In this document: positions 26,874 to 35,767 of the stretch, piece after piece
Layout of the letters: each line of letters starts with the position of its first letter
Numbering within the stretch: the first letter of the stretch is position 1
Source: Actinacidiphila acidipaludis
GTDB taxonomy: Bacteria > Actinomycetota > Actinomycetes > Streptomycetales > Streptomycetaceae
Assembly: GCF_019890725.1 (NCBI RefSeq)
Contig: NZ_JAINZZ010000021.1
Span: 1 to 64,000 of the forward strand
Length of the DNA: 64,000 nucleotides
Reading direction: 5' to 3'
The notes under the pieces: generated by a model
Databases searched by the model: none
The model's input: only the letters and a program-made list of their open reading frames with translations
What the model was told of the DNA's origin: nothing
Program-made: the position numbers and the translations under genes

Positions 26874-29297
26874 GTGCCCGGCGACACCTTCCACGGTCCG
26901 GCCGCGGTCCAGTCCGGCGGGCACCACAACGTCCAGATCAACTACCAGGGTGGCGCCCCGCGGCCGGCGATCTCCTGGCCGCATCAGGTCGGGGTGATCC
27001 CGCAGCGGGCGGAGGCGTTCCAGGACCGCGGGGAACGGTCGCGGCTGCGCGCCGGCACGACCGACGGCGGGACGGCCGTGCTCGCCCAGGTGCTCAGCGG
27101 GATGGGCGGGGTCGGCAAGACCCAACTGGCCGCGGACTACGCCGAGGAGGTGTGGGACACCGGCGCCGTGGACCTGCTGGTGTGGGTCACCGCGACCAGC
27201 CGTGACGCCGTCGAGACGGCGTTCGCCCGGGCCGGAGCCGACGTCTGCGGCGCGGATCCGGCATCTCCGCAGCGGGCGTGCGAGACGTTCCTGGCGTGGC
27301 TGCGGACCGGCCGGCGGCGCTGGCTGGTCGTCCTCGACGACATCGCCGACCCCAAGGACCTGGCCGGCCTGTGGCCCCCGGCCGTCCCGCACGGACGGAC
27401 GGTGGCGACCACCCGCCGCCGGGACGCCGCCCTGGCCGGGGGCGGCCGGCGGATCGTCGAGGTGGGGGTGTTCACGCCCGACGAGGCGGTCACCTACCTG
27501 ACCTCGGTGCTGGCGACCCGCGGCCGCGCCGAACCCGCGGCCGAACTCGGCTCCCTGGCCATGGACTTGGGGCACCTTCCGCTGGCCCTGTCGCAGGCCG
27601 CGGCGTACCTCGTGGACGCCGGCATCCGGGTGGCCGCCTACCGCGAACTCCTCGCCCGGCGGGCCCGCACACTGGCGGACGTCAGCCCGGACGTCCTGCC
27701 CGACGACCAGATGCACACCATGGCCGCTTCCTGGGAGCTGTCGGTGGACTACGCCGACCGCCTGCGGCCCTGCGGACTGGCCCGCCCGATGCTGGAGCTG
27801 ACCGCCTTCCTGGCCCCCAACGGTATCCCCGCCTCCGTCCTGACCAGCACGTTCGCCGGCCTTTTCCTGGCCGGACACCGCACGTCCCCACACGCCGGCG
27901 CGGAGGAGCACGGTACGGCCCGGGCACCCGTGGCGGTCCCGGCCGACGACGCCGCCGCGGCGTTGCGGGCGCTGCACCGGCTGAGCCTTGTCACCGCGCC
28001 CGGCGCCGCCGACGAGGGGGCGGCGGGACCCGGTGGCGTCGCTGCGGAGGGCCGGATGGTCCGCGTGCACCAGATCGTCCAGCGTGCGACCCGGGACCGG
28101 CTGCCGTCCGAGCGCTTCGAGCGGGCCGTGACGGCGGTCGCGTACGCGCTGGTGGAGGTCTGGCCGGAGGTCGAACGCGACACCGGCCTCGCCGACGCAC
28201 TGCGGGCCTGTGCCGCCGCGCTGATCTCCTGCGCGGACGAGTGCCGGGAGCGCGACGCGCATCGGGGTAGCGGAGGGCGCGACGGGAGCGGGCAGCACTG
28301 GGAACGCGACGCGAGCGGGGGGCGCGCGGGCAGCCTGTACCGGGGGCGGCTCCACCCCGTGCTGTACCGCCTGGGCAGGAGCGTGGGCGAGTCCGGGCAG
28401 GTCGCCGCGGCCCTTCGGTACTTCCGTCAGCTCACCACGCTGGCCGAGCGGCGGTTCGGCGCCGACCACCCGGACACCCTGCTGGCTCGCGGACACTGCG
28501 CCCAGTGGCGCGGGGAGACCGGGGACGTGGCCGGAGCCGTGGCAGCGTACGGGGAGCTGCTGGACGACATGGCGCGCGTCCTCGGCCCCGGCCATCCGGA
28601 GGTGTCGGCCGCCAGGAGCAACCTCGCCTTCTGGCGCGGTGAGGCGGGAGACGTGGCCGGCGCGGTGGCGGCCTCCACCGAACTGCTGCGGGACGTAGTG
28701 CGGTTGCGGGGACCCGACCACCCGTTCACGCTGAACGCCCGCCACAACCTGGCCTTCTGGCGCGGGCAGGCGGGGGACGCGGCGGGCGCGGCGGCGGCGT
28801 TCGCCGCGTTGCTGGCCGACCGGCTGCGCGTGCTGGGCCCGGACCACCGCGACACCCTCATCACCCGCGGCAACCTCGCCGGCTGGCGGGAGAAGGCGGG
28901 CGACGAGGCGGGCGCGGACGAGGCCTTCGCCGAGGTGCTGGCCGACCAGACGCGGGTGCTCGGTCCCGACCACCCCGACACCCTCACCACCCGCAGCACC
29001 CTGGCCGGCCACCGCGGGCAGGCGGGGGACGCGGGGGGCGCGGCGGCGGCGTTCGCCGCGTTGCTGGCCGACCGGCTGCGCGTGCTGGGCCCGGACCACC
29101 CCGACACCGTCTCCACCCTGGGGCACCTGGCTCACTGGCGAGCGGAGGCAGGGGACACGCGAGGGGTCGCGGAAGCGTTGGCCGAGGTGCTGGCCGATCG
29201 GTTGCGCGACCTGGCACCCGGCCACCCGGACGCGCCGGCCCTCCGCGACGCCGTCGTCTCCCTGCGGCAACGCGCCCCCAGGACGGGACCTGCCTGA
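26874..29297 (+). CDS. NLR-like STAND ATPase: amyloid motif, NB-ARC and TPR repeats
   Basis: An 807-residue protein starting at GTG 26874. Residues about 3-22 repeat the motif of the upstream protein (FHGPAAVQSGGHHNVQ). NB-ARC follows: Walker A GMGGVGKT at 76-83, Walker B RRRWLVVLDDI, the sensor TTRRRD and the GLPL-like GHLPLALSQAAAYLVDAG. A helical arm and winged-helix region lie at about 280-430. Tetratricopeptide repeats then run from about 490 to the end, each with the pattern FAALLADRLRVLGPDHPDTL. STAND proteins sense a ligand with the repeats, oligomerise and trigger an effector; here the likely effector is the neighbour. A defence or regulated-death role is likely but unproven. Confidence 0.88.
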   Translation: MPGDTFHGPAAVQSGGHHNVQINYQGGAPRPAISWPHQVGVIPQRAEAFQDRGERSRLRAGTTDGGTAVLAQVLSGMGGVGKTQLAADYAEEVWDTGAVDLLVWVTATSRDAVETAFARAGADVCGADPASPQRACETFLAWLRTGRRRWLVVLDDIADPKDLAGLWPPAVPHGRTVATTRRRDAALAGGGRRIVEVGVFTPDEAVTYLTSVLATRGRAEPAAELGSLAMDLGHLPLALSQAAAYLVDAGIRVAAYRELLARRARTLADVSPDVLPDDQMHTMAASWELSVDYADRLRPCGLARPMLELTAFLAPNGIPASVLTSTFAGLFLAGHRTSPHAGAEEHGTARAPVAVPADDAAAALRALHRLSLVTAPGAADEGAAGPGGVAAEGRMVRVHQIVQRATRDRLPSERFERAVTAVAYALVEVWPEVERDTGLADALRACAAALISCADECRERDAHRGSGGRDGSGQHWERDASGGRAGSLYRGRLHPVLYRLGRSVGESGQVAAALRYFRQLTTLAERRFGADHPDTLLARGHCAQWRGETGDVAGAVAAYGELLDDMARVLGPGHPEVSAARSNLAFWRGEAGDVAGAVAASTELLRDVVRLRGPDHPFTLNARHNLAFWRGQAGDAAGAAAAFAALLADRLRVLGPDHRDTLITRGNLAGWREKAGDEAGADEAFAEVLADQTRVLGPDHPDTLTTRSTLAGHRGQAGDAGGAAAAFAALLADRLRVLGPDHPDTVSTLGHLAHWRAEAGDTRGVAEALAEVLADRLRDLAPGHPDAPALRDAVVSLRQRAPRTGPA

Positions 29298-29464
29298 CCT
29301 GACCTGACCTGAGCGGCCGCCTGTCCCGGTCCTTCCGGGTGCCGTCCGCTCGCCGCGTGGACGGCGACCCCACGGCGTCGCTCGCCGCGGCCCTGAGCGA
29401 GGTTCCGAGTCCCCCGGGAACGCGACGGCGCGATACCGCCAGAGTCCGGGGGCGCGGGAGCGCG

Positions 29465-30226
29465 ATGCTCGACGGCATGAAGCGACTTGAAGGACACGTG
29501 GCCCTGGTCACCGGGGGAAGCCGGGGGATCGGCGCGGCCATCGCGGTGCGGCTGGCGGAGGAGGGCGCGGACGTCGCCCTGACGTACCGGGCGGACGAGG
29601 AGCGGGCCGCCGAGGTGGTCGAGCGGGTCAAGGCGACCGGGCGGCGCGCCCTGGCTGTCCGGGCCGACAGCGCGGAGCCGGCGGCGCTGACCGCGGCGGT
29701 GGACGAGACCGCCGGGACGTTCGGCGCGCTCGACATCCTGGTCAACAACGCGGCGCTCTTCCTGACCGGCCCGTTCGAGGAGTTCGGCCTCGCCGAGGTC
29801 GACCGCACGCTCGCGGTGAACGTGCGCGCCGCGTTCGTCGCCTCCCAGGCGGCGGTCCGCCACATGGACGGCGGTGGCCGGGGCGGGCGGATCATCAGCA
29901 TCGGCAGCAACGTCGGCGAGCGCGCGGTGTTCCCGGGGCTCGCCCTGTACGCGATGAGCAAGACGGCGCTCACCGGAATGACCAGGGGCCTGGCCCGCGA
30001 GCTCGGCCCGCGCGGCATCACCGTCAACCTCGTGCACCCCGGCCCGACCGACACGGACGCCAACCCGGCGGACGGCCCGAGCGCCGCGGCCGTCGCGGGG
30101 TTCACCGCGCTCGGCCGGTACGCCGACGGTGCGGAGATCGCGGGGACGGTGGCGCATCTGGCGGGCCCCGACGGGCGGTACGTCACCGGCGCCGCCCTCG
30201 CCGTCGACGGGGGGTTCACCGCGTGA
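29465..30226 (+). CDS. Short-chain dehydrogenase/reductase (FabG-like)
   Basis: A 253-residue protein from ATG 29465 (ATG 29477 is also possible) with GGGAG just upstream. The cofactor motif is TGGSRGIG, followed by LDILVNNAAL, a catalytic Ser region with SIGSNVGERAV and the YAMSK active-site motif, and it ends ALAVDGGFTA. These are classical SDR features with NADPH preference typical of 3-oxoacyl-ACP reductases. The substrate is unknown. A (CCTGA)4 tandem lies just before it at 29290-29310. Confidence 0.92.
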   Translation: MLDGMKRLEGHVALVTGGSRGIGAAIAVRLAEEGADVALTYRADEERAAEVVERVKATGRRALAVRADSAEPAALTAAVDETAGTFGALDILVNNAALFLTGPFEEFGLAEVDRTLAVNVRAAFVASQAAVRHMDGGGRGGRIISIGSNVGERAVFPGLALYAMSKTALTGMTRGLARELGPRGITVNLVHPGPTDTDANPADGPSAAAVAGFTALGRYADGAEIAGTVAHLAGPDGRYVTGAALAVDGGFTA

Positions 30227-30258
30227 GCCGCGGCTGAACGGGTGCGGACCGCGCGGGG

Positions 30259-31197
30259 TCAGGAGGAGGCGGGCGCCAACCCGTAGTGCACGCCGGTCAG
30301 TTCCTCGGAGAGGTCCCACAGGCGGCGGCCGGTCTCGGGGTCGGCCGCCGCCCTGGACAACTGGACCGTGCGCGGGCCGCCACGCAACTCGCCGGGGCCG
30401 TCCGGACCGATGAGCGCGCCGCCCTCGGCGTCCGGCGCGGTGGCCGCGTAGAGCTGCGGGAGGGCGCCCTGCGCCGGCGACTGGGCCAGCGGCGCGAGGA
30501 GCCGGCCGAACAGGACCTTCGTCAGGCCGACCGGCCCGCTGGTCTGCAGATGGGTGGCCGCGTAGCCCGGGTGTGCGAGGACGCTGCGCACCGGGCTGCC
30601 CGCCGCGGCCAGCCGCCGGTGGAGTTCGCGGCCGAAGACGGCGTTGGCGAACTTGGACTGGTTGTAGAACCGCATGGGCGCGTAGCCGCGTTCGCCGTCC
30701 AGGTCGTCGAAGTGGAGGCGGCCGAAACGGTGGTTGGCCGAGGTCACGGTGACCACGCGAGGGTCGGAGCCGTCGGTGAGACGGCCGAGCAGCAGACCGG
30801 TGAGCGCGAAGTGGCCGAGGTGGTTGCCGGCGAACTGCAGCTCGTGGCCCTGCGGGCTGAGCGAACGCGGCGGGGCCATCACCCCCGCGTTGTTGACGAG
30901 GACGTCGGGCCTTCCGCGGTCCGCGGTCAGCCGGTCGGCGAACATCCGGACCGCGTCCAGATCCGCCAGGTCGAGGCGGCGTACCTCCAGGTCGGCGTCG
31001 GGCTGCCCGGCGGTGATCGCCGCGGCCGCCCGACGCCCCTTCGCCTCGTCGCGCACCGCCATGACCACCCGGCCGCCGCTGCGTGCCAGTGCGCGGGTGG
31101 TCTCCAGACCGAGCCCGCTGTTCGCCCCCGTGACGACGAACACCCGCCCGGACAGGTCCGGGATGTCCTCGGTGGTCCAGCGCATGCGCTTCGTCAT
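30259..31197 (-). CDS. SDR-family NAD(P)-dependent oxidoreductase
   Basis: A 312-residue protein starting at ATG 31197. The motifs are VVTGANSGLGLETT, PDVLVNNAGVM, VTVTSANHR and the active-site YNQSK, followed by an extended C-terminal part typical of retinol-dehydrogenase-like SDRs. It is divergent from the TetR gene, so it is the most likely target of that regulator. Confidence 0.92.
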   Translation of the reverse strand: MTKRMRWTTEDIPDLSGRVFVVTGANSGLGLETTRALARSGGRVVMAVRDEAKGRRAAAAITAGQPDADLEVRRLDLADLDAVRMFADRLTADRGRPDVLVNNAGVMAPPRSLSPQGHELQFAGNHLGHFALTGLLLGRLTDGSDPRVVTVTSANHRFGRLHFDDLDGERGYAPMRFYNQSKFANAVFGRELHRRLAAAGSPVRSVLAHPGYAATHLQTSGPVGLTKVLFGRLLAPLAQSPAQGALPQLYAATAPDAEGGALIGPDGPGELRGGPRTVQLSRAAADPETGRRLWDLSEELTGVHYGLAPASS

Positions 31198-31235
31198 ACG
31201 TCTCACGATGCCGCTGCTGTCACCCGGTGTCAAGG

Positions 31236-31250
31236 TGTCACCGAGTGACA
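31236..31250. promoter_or_regulatory. Candidate TetR operator in the SDR/TetR divergent gap
   Basis: TGTCAC and GTGACA flank CGA in a perfect inverted repeat, with further GGTGTCA half-sites just to the left. It lies between the two divergent starts, as expected for an autoregulated TetR system. Confidence 0.6.
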
Positions 31251-31277
31251 TGCTTGGCATCGCGGTACTATGACCAG

Positions 31278-31931
31278 GTGAAATCCGTTCCCGACGTCAC
31301 CATGGCCCAGCGCAAACGCCGGCTCGTGGCGAACGAACTGAGCGAAGCGGCTCTGCAGTTGCTGGCGCTGAAGGGGTTCGAGGCGGTCACCGTCGACGAG
31401 ATCGCGGTCACCGCGGGTGTGTCGAAGCGGACGTTCTTCCGCTATTTCGCCTCCAAGGAGGACGTGGTCGTCCAGTTCCTGGCGGACCTCGGCGGCGGCA
31501 TCCGGGCGGAGCTGGCGGGGCGCCCTGCGGGCGAGCTGCCGTCGCTGGCGCTGGGGCACGCCGTCCGGTCGGCGATGGAGGTGTGCGCGGAAGGGGGGTC
31601 CGCGGGGTCTGCCGGCTCTCCGGATCACGCCGAACGTGTGCTGCGGGTCGTCCAGTTGATCCTGGGGACTCCGGCGTTGCGCGCGCGTTTCGTGGAGCGG
31701 CAGGCGCAGTGGCGAGACGAGCTCGCGGCGGAGCTGGGGCGGCGCCTCGGGCTCGACCCGGCCGCCGAGCTGTATCCGCTGCTCGCCGCGGGGATGGCGG
31801 TGAACGCGTTTGACGCGGTGCTGAGGAGGTGGAGTGCGGGTGGGGGCGTGGCGGACCCGGTCGCGCTCACGAATCAGGCTTTTGCCCTGCTGGCGCCCGC
31901 ACTGGACTCCGTGCCGGCCTCCCCGGCCTAG
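31278..31931 (+). CDS. TetR-family transcriptional regulator
   Basis: A 217-residue protein from GTG 31278; ATG 31302 is a second possible start. The HTH lies at about residues 25-65 (AALQLLALKGFEAVTVDEIAVTAGVSKRTFFRYFASKEDVV). The ligand-binding half is helical and includes RVVQLILGTPALRARFVERQ. It probably represses the divergent dehydrogenase and itself through the repeat at 31236-31250. The ligand is unknown. Confidence 0.93.
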   Translation: MKSVPDVTMAQRKRRLVANELSEAALQLLALKGFEAVTVDEIAVTAGVSKRTFFRYFASKEDVVVQFLADLGGGIRAELAGRPAGELPSLALGHAVRSAMEVCAEGGSAGSAGSPDHAERVLRVVQLILGTPALRARFVERQAQWRDELAAELGRRLGLDPAAELYPLLAAGMAVNAFDAVLRRWSAGGGVADPVALTNQAFALLAPALDSVPASPA

Positions 31932-32602
31932 GTCGCGCCCGGGTGCGCATGGGCCTCCGGCCCGGTAGTGGGGTACGGCTTCCGGGGTGCCCCCGGGGCG
32001 CCGTTCCCGTCCTCCGCGCGGTGGTGGGCTTGTCGCGCCGTTCCCCGCGCCCCTTTCGGGGCTTGTCCTGCCCCTTGCGGTGCGTTGCCGACCGCTGCGC
32101 CGTCGTGGCTTGTCGCGCAGTTCCCCGCGCCCCTGATCACGTGCCGTTTGTCCGCACGTTGGGGGCAGTCCGGAAGCGTCTCCTCGGACTTGTGCGTGAC
32201 CGTTCTCCCGAAGGGGCTGGTCGGGCGTGTGCACAAGTCCTTGCGGGGAGCGCTTCCTCCCCACCCCCTGGTCGTCCATGGGGCCGCCTGGGCAGGACCG
32301 GGGTACCCCGGTAACACCCCCTGCGGCACTCGTTGCTGCCGGGGGGTGGGGAGGAAGCGCTCCCCGCAGGAATGTGCATCCGCCCGACCAGCTGAAAGGA
32401 AGCACCCGTCATGCACAGTCCGAGGAGACGCTTCCGGACTGCCCCCGACACGTGGACGAACGGCAAGCGATACCAGGGGCGCGAGGAACTGCGCGAGCAA
32501 CCACCCACCGGCGGAGAGCCGGGAACGTACCGCAAGGGGCAGGGCATGCCCCGAACCCCCGAGCCCAGCGGCAGGCCCGACGCAGAGATAGGGGGTGCGG
32601 GT
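31932..32602. other. Gene-free region filled by dispersed repeats
   Basis: This 671-bp gap contains no convincing gene. A 25-bp element TTGTCGCGC(C/A)GTTCCCCGCG occurs at 32030 and 32110, and the long inverted repeat occupies 32109-32500. Frames crossing it lack coding bias. Confidence 0.7.
32109..32500. repeat. Long imperfect inverted repeat of a dispersed intergenic family
   Basis: Two arms of about 160 bp (32109-32268 and 32341-32500) are inverted copies. Shared blocks are GGGGGCAGTCCGGAAGCGTC, GGGGAGCGCTTCCTCCCCAC and GCGCAGTTCC. Each arm also holds a short stem, GGACTTGTGC with GCACAAGTCC in the left arm. Related copies occur at 42622-43085 and 43735-43960. No transposase is linked. Confidence 0.8.
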
Positions 32603-33589
32603 TCAGCGGCCCAGAAGCTTGCGCAGAGCCTTGTGGGTGCGGCCCCGCCGCAGAAGACGCCCGAACTCCCGCTCACCGGGCTGCAGGTAGAGGACGAAGT
32701 CGGGGTGCCGGTGCACACCGGGCGAACCGGCAGCCGCAGCCACGGCGTCCCGCACCGCGGTGAGATGCCCCGCCCCCAGCGAAAGCCCCCGCTCCCGCGG
32801 CTGGTAGTCCGCCCCGATCGGGTAGTCCCGCCCCGGGCGGCGGGTCATCTCGACATGGCACCCCAGCACATGGCTGACGGGCCGGGCCGCCGCAAAATCC
32901 ACCAACCTGTCCATGGACGCAAGGAAGGCCTCCGCGTCGAAAGCGAAGAGCCGCCCCGGCAGCACCGTGTCACCGGTCAGCAGCACACCCGTCCACGGGT
33001 CGTAGAGGGTGACGGCCGCCTCGTGGTGGCCCGGTGTCCACAGAACCTCCAGCACCCGGCCGCCGAGGTCGAACGGGAGCGCGTCGTCGGGCCGTTCGGC
33101 GCCCAGGCCGAAGAACTCCCGTACCGCGGCGGCCTCCCGCGGCACCACCGTGGTGCCCGCCCGCCCCTCGAACTGCGGGTCCGCGGCGACGTGGTCCCCG
33201 TGCCCGTGGGAGTGGGCGACCACCAGCTCGTACCCCTCGCGCGGATGCGCCCGCAGCCACTCCTCGACGAGGCCGTCGACCGTCGCGCGCAACGGGAACC
33301 GCTCGGGCTCGGCGGTGGCGCCGGTGTCCAGCAGCAACGCCCGCTCGTTGCCGAACAGCAGGTAGAGGAACGGTGCTTCGTAGCTGAGCGACTTGCTCTG
33401 CCGCAGGATCACGGTGTGCTCGTCGTAGTGGTGGACCTGGATCGGCGGCTCGCCGCCGTTCCTGCGCCGCCGGGCGGAGCCCACGCCGTGCCGCCAGACC
33501 ACGTCCGGCGAACCGGGCCGGGGCGCGTCGCTCACGAAGTCCACCGGCCCGTGGCCGCCCTCAGTTGCCGTCTGCCGCATCATCGTCAT
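32603..33589 (-). CDS. MBL-fold metallo-hydrolase
   Basis: A 328-residue protein from ATG 33589, overlapping the ArsR-type gene by 29 bases. The metal site is VVAHSHGHGDHVA, later ligands are in WTPGHHEAAVTLYD and LLTGDTVLPGRLF, and a final His lies in VLGCHVEM. The family covers thioesterases, glyoxalase II, lactonases and more; the reaction is unknown. Tight overlap with the regulator gene indicates one transcription unit, so its expression is likely controlled by it. Confidence 0.9.
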   Translation of the reverse strand: MTMMRQTATEGGHGPVDFVSDAPRPGSPDVVWRHGVGSARRRRNGGEPPIQVHHYDEHTVILRQSKSLSYEAPFLYLLFGNERALLLDTGATAEPERFPLRATVDGLVEEWLRAHPREGYELVVAHSHGHGDHVAADPQFEGRAGTTVVPREAAAVREFFGLGAERPDDALPFDLGGRVLEVLWTPGHHEAAVTLYDPWTGVLLTGDTVLPGRLFAFDAEAFLASMDRLVDFAAARPVSHVLGCHVEMTRRPGRDYPIGADYQPRERGLSLGAGHLTAVRDAVAAAAGSPGVHRHPDFVLYLQPGEREFGRLLRRGRTHKALRKLLGR

Positions 33590-34157
33590 CCCCCGACGTC
33601 TCGTGTGAGGAAAGCGGCGTCGCCGCCATGAAGTACCGGACATGGCGGTGTCCGGCGTCGTGCTGTGCACCGGCCGCCTCGCTCCTGGCGATGTACGGCT
33701 CCAGGAGGGCCAGCCACCGGGCCTCGATCTCGGCCGCCTCCTCGGGTGAGACGAGCGCGATCGCGGAGACGACCCCGGCCTTGCCGCGCCACGCGGCGCT
33801 CTCCTGGCCGCGCCGCGCGCCGTAGTCCAGGACCGCCTGCAACTCCCGCTCGACCACGAGCCGTTCCAGCTCCCGCCCGACCACGGCCGCACCACCGCCG
33901 CTGTCCACCCGCAGGCTCGGCCGGTCGGCCGGCACCCGCCACTTCCGCTCGCGCCGGTCCTGCCCCGGCCCGGCGTCCTCGACGAACCCGTACTTGGCCA
34001 ACTGCCGCAGATGGAAGGAGCAGTTGGCCTGCGGGACGTCCAGCACGCGTCCGCAGTGCGCCGCCGTGGCCGGCCCGATCGCCGTCAGCAGCTCCATCAG
34101 GTCCAGCCGCAGCGGATGCGCCAGAGCCCTGATCGCCTTGGGGTCGCTGATCTCCAT
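33561..34157 (-). CDS. ArsR-like winged-helix regulator
   Basis: A 198-residue protein. The winged helix lies at residues 5-80 (DPKAIRALAHPLRLDLMELLTAIGPATAAHCGRVL, NCSFHLRQLAKYGFVED). A C-terminal part of about 110 residues contains an Arg/Glu-rich helix and an Asp-rich tail. Few cysteines are present, so metal sensing of the ArsR type is not supported; an effector-binding role is possible. An inverted repeat lies four bases before its start codon, pointing to autoregulation. Confidence 0.9.
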   Translation of the reverse strand: MEISDPKAIRALAHPLRLDLMELLTAIGPATAAHCGRVLDVPQANCSFHLRQLAKYGFVEDAGPGQDRRERKWRVPADRPSLRVDSGGGAAVVGRELERLVVERELQAVLDYGARRGQESAAWRGKAGVVSAIALVSPEEAAEIEARWLALLEPYIARSEAAGAQHDAGHRHVRYFMAATPLSSHETSGDDDDAADGN

Positions 34158-34160
34158 GTC

Positions 34161-34176
34161 CCAAAGAATACTTTGG
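34161..34176. promoter_or_regulatory. Operator-like inverted repeat at the ArsR-type gene start
   Basis: CCAAAGAATACTTTGG is a perfect 6-4-6 inverted repeat three bases upstream of the ATG, probably overlapping the promoter or transcript start. A further TTTGG half-site lies to the right near 34200. It is the natural site for the adjacent regulator. Confidence 0.65.
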
Positions 34177-34244
34177 CATCCGGAGATGTCAACGCTTCCT
34201 TTGGCTTTTGTGCGGAGTGCGGCCGCCGCCCGGCACCGGGCGTC

Positions 34245-34511
34245 TCAGACCCCGGCGCTTCCCGGTGGCATCGCGGTACCCGCGCGCGCCCGCCTGCGCC
34301 GGAGCAGCCGGGCCCGCACACCGCGCCCCGTCATCGAACCCGCGATCACGAACGCGAGGAACGCCCCCCGGTGCGCGACCCGATGTCCCAGGTCGGCCCA
34401 CCCGCCGTGCGACCACAGCCACGGCGCCAGCACCAGCAGCGCCGTGGCCAGTGCCCACCCGATCAGGAAGTCCGCGACGCCCGACGCCGCGCGCCGCGGG
34501 GCGCCCGTCAT
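34245..34511 (-). CDS. Small integral membrane protein
   Basis: An 88-residue protein starting at ATG 34511 with a perfect GGAGGAGG site. The start overlaps the stop of the DUF4032 gene (ATGA), so it is translationally coupled. Two hydrophobic segments are visible (VADFLIGWALATALLVLAPWLW and GAFLAFVIAGSMTG), with an Arg-rich C-terminus facing the cytosol. I do not recognise a family. Confidence 0.75.
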   Translation of the reverse strand: MTGAPRRAASGVADFLIGWALATALLVLAPWLWSHGGWADLGHRVAHRGAFLAFVIAGSMTGRGVRARLLRRRRARAGTAMPPGSAGV

Positions 34512-35767
34512 TCCTCCTCCACCAGGGCCGTCGGGTCGGGCACGTGGGGGAGGACGTCGGCGAGGTAGGACGTGACGGTGGCGTCGACGCCGACGTCGTG
34601 CTGGGCCTGCTCGGAGAGGTACCAGCGGTGTTCCAGCAGCTCGTGGTAGAGCTGGGCGGGGTCCATGCCGCGGCGGAGCTCGACGGGCACGGCCCGCACG
34701 GCGGGGCGGAACACCTCGCGCACCCACCGGTGGGCCAGCACCTCGGGCCGGGCGCCGGGGAAGCCGTCGGCGGTGAGCCGGCCGGGCGGCGCGTAGTCGT
34801 CCTGGGTCGCCATCCAGCTCTCCAGGTCGTTGAGCAGGCTGCGCGCCTGGTTCTCCTCGGTGTCCATGCCCGTCAGCCGCAGCAGTTGCCGCTGGTGGTG
34901 TCCGGCGTCCACCACCTTCGGCAGGAACGTCACGGTGTCGCCCTCCGGCGACTTCTGGATCCGCATCTCCGCGACGTCGAAGCCGAGGTCGTTCAGCCGC
35001 CGTATGCGCCGGTCGATGTAGTGCCGCTTGCTCGCCGGGTACACCGACTCCCGGGTCAGCTCGTGCCACAGGTCGCCGTACCGCGCGGCGATCGCCTCGC
35101 CGAAGGTGATCGGGTCCACCGACGGGTGCAGCGAGCCGCCGGCCTCCAGGTCCATCAGCTCGCCGGCGATGTTCACCCGGGCCAGCTCGATGTCGTACTC
35201 CCGCTGCCCGGGGCTGAGTCCGTGGTCGTGCTGCAGCTGCCCGGTCTCGGCGTCCACCAGGTAGGCGGCGTACGCGCCGGCGTCCCGGCGGAACAGCGTG
35301 TTGGACAGCGAGCAGTCACCCCACGCGAAGCCCACCAGGTGCAGCCGCACCAGCAGCACGGCCAGCGCGTCGAGGAGCCGGTTCACCGTCCCCGGCCGCA
35401 TCGTCGTCTCGAACATCGCCCGGTACGGCAGCGAACCGCCGAGGTGCCGGGTGATCAGCGCCGGCTCCAGCGGGGTGCCGTCCGGGGCCTCCCGCCCGGT
35501 CACCACCGCGATCGCGTCCACGGCGGGTATCGCGAGGCGGTCGAGGTCGCGCAGCAGCTCGTACTCGCGCTCCGCCGCCCACTGGCTGACCTCCTTGATG
35601 GCCACCACCTCGTCGCCCGCGCGGGCGAACCGCACCACGTGCCGGGAGATGCCCCGGGGCAGCGCCACCAGCGACTCGTCCGGCCACTGCTCCAGCGGGA
35701 CGTTCCAGGCCAGGTCGAGCAGGGCGGACGGGTGCTCGGCTTCGGTCGCCGTGATCTGCAGGGGCAT
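34508..35767 (-). CDS. DUF4032 protein with kinase-like fold
   Basis: A 419-residue protein from ATG 35767; AGGAGAGG lies upstream but somewhat distant. The N-terminal half resembles lipopolysaccharide-kinase-type protein kinases: VVAIKEVSQWAAEREYELLRDLDRL contains a Lys and Glu as in the ATP pocket, VGFAWGDCSLSNTLF resembles the catalytic loop, and YLVDAETGQL the metal-binding Asp. The C-terminal half is the DUF4032 region, ending in GVDATVTSYLADVLPHVPDP. The family is widespread in actinobacteria and its substrate is unknown. It is co-transcribed with the small membrane protein gene. Confidence 0.88.
   Translation of the reverse strand: MPLQITATEAEHPSALLDLAWNVPLEQWPDESLVALPRGISRHVVRFARAGDEVVAIKEVSQWAAEREYELLRDLDRLAIPAVDAIAVVTGREAPDGTPLEPALITRHLGGSLPYRAMFETTMRPGTVNRLLDALAVLLVRLHLVGFAWGDCSLSNTLFRRDAGAYAAYLVDAETGQLQHDHGLSPGQREYDIELARVNIAGELMDLEAGGSLHPSVDPITFGEAIAARYGDLWHELTRESVYPASKRHYIDRRIRRLNDLGFDVAEMRIQKSPEGDTVTFLPKVVDAGHHQRQLLRLTGMDTEENQARSLLNDLESWMATQDDYAPPGRLTADGFPGARPEVLAHRWVREVFRPAVRAVPVELRRGMDPAQLYHELLEHRWYLSEQAQHDVGVDATVTSYLADVLPHVPDPTALVEEE

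Noticed and set aside
26385-29270. 961-residue minus-strand reading frame
   Set aside because: It mirrors the NB-ARC-TPR gene, whose motifs are unmistakable on the plus strand.
29290-29310. (CCTGA)4 tandem as a regulatory site
   Set aside because: A simple short tandem between two genes with no further structure; reported only as a detail of the SDR gene.
32109-32500. CRISPR array or insertion sequence
   Set aside because: Repeats are two long inverted arms without regular spacers, and no transposase frame lies inside.
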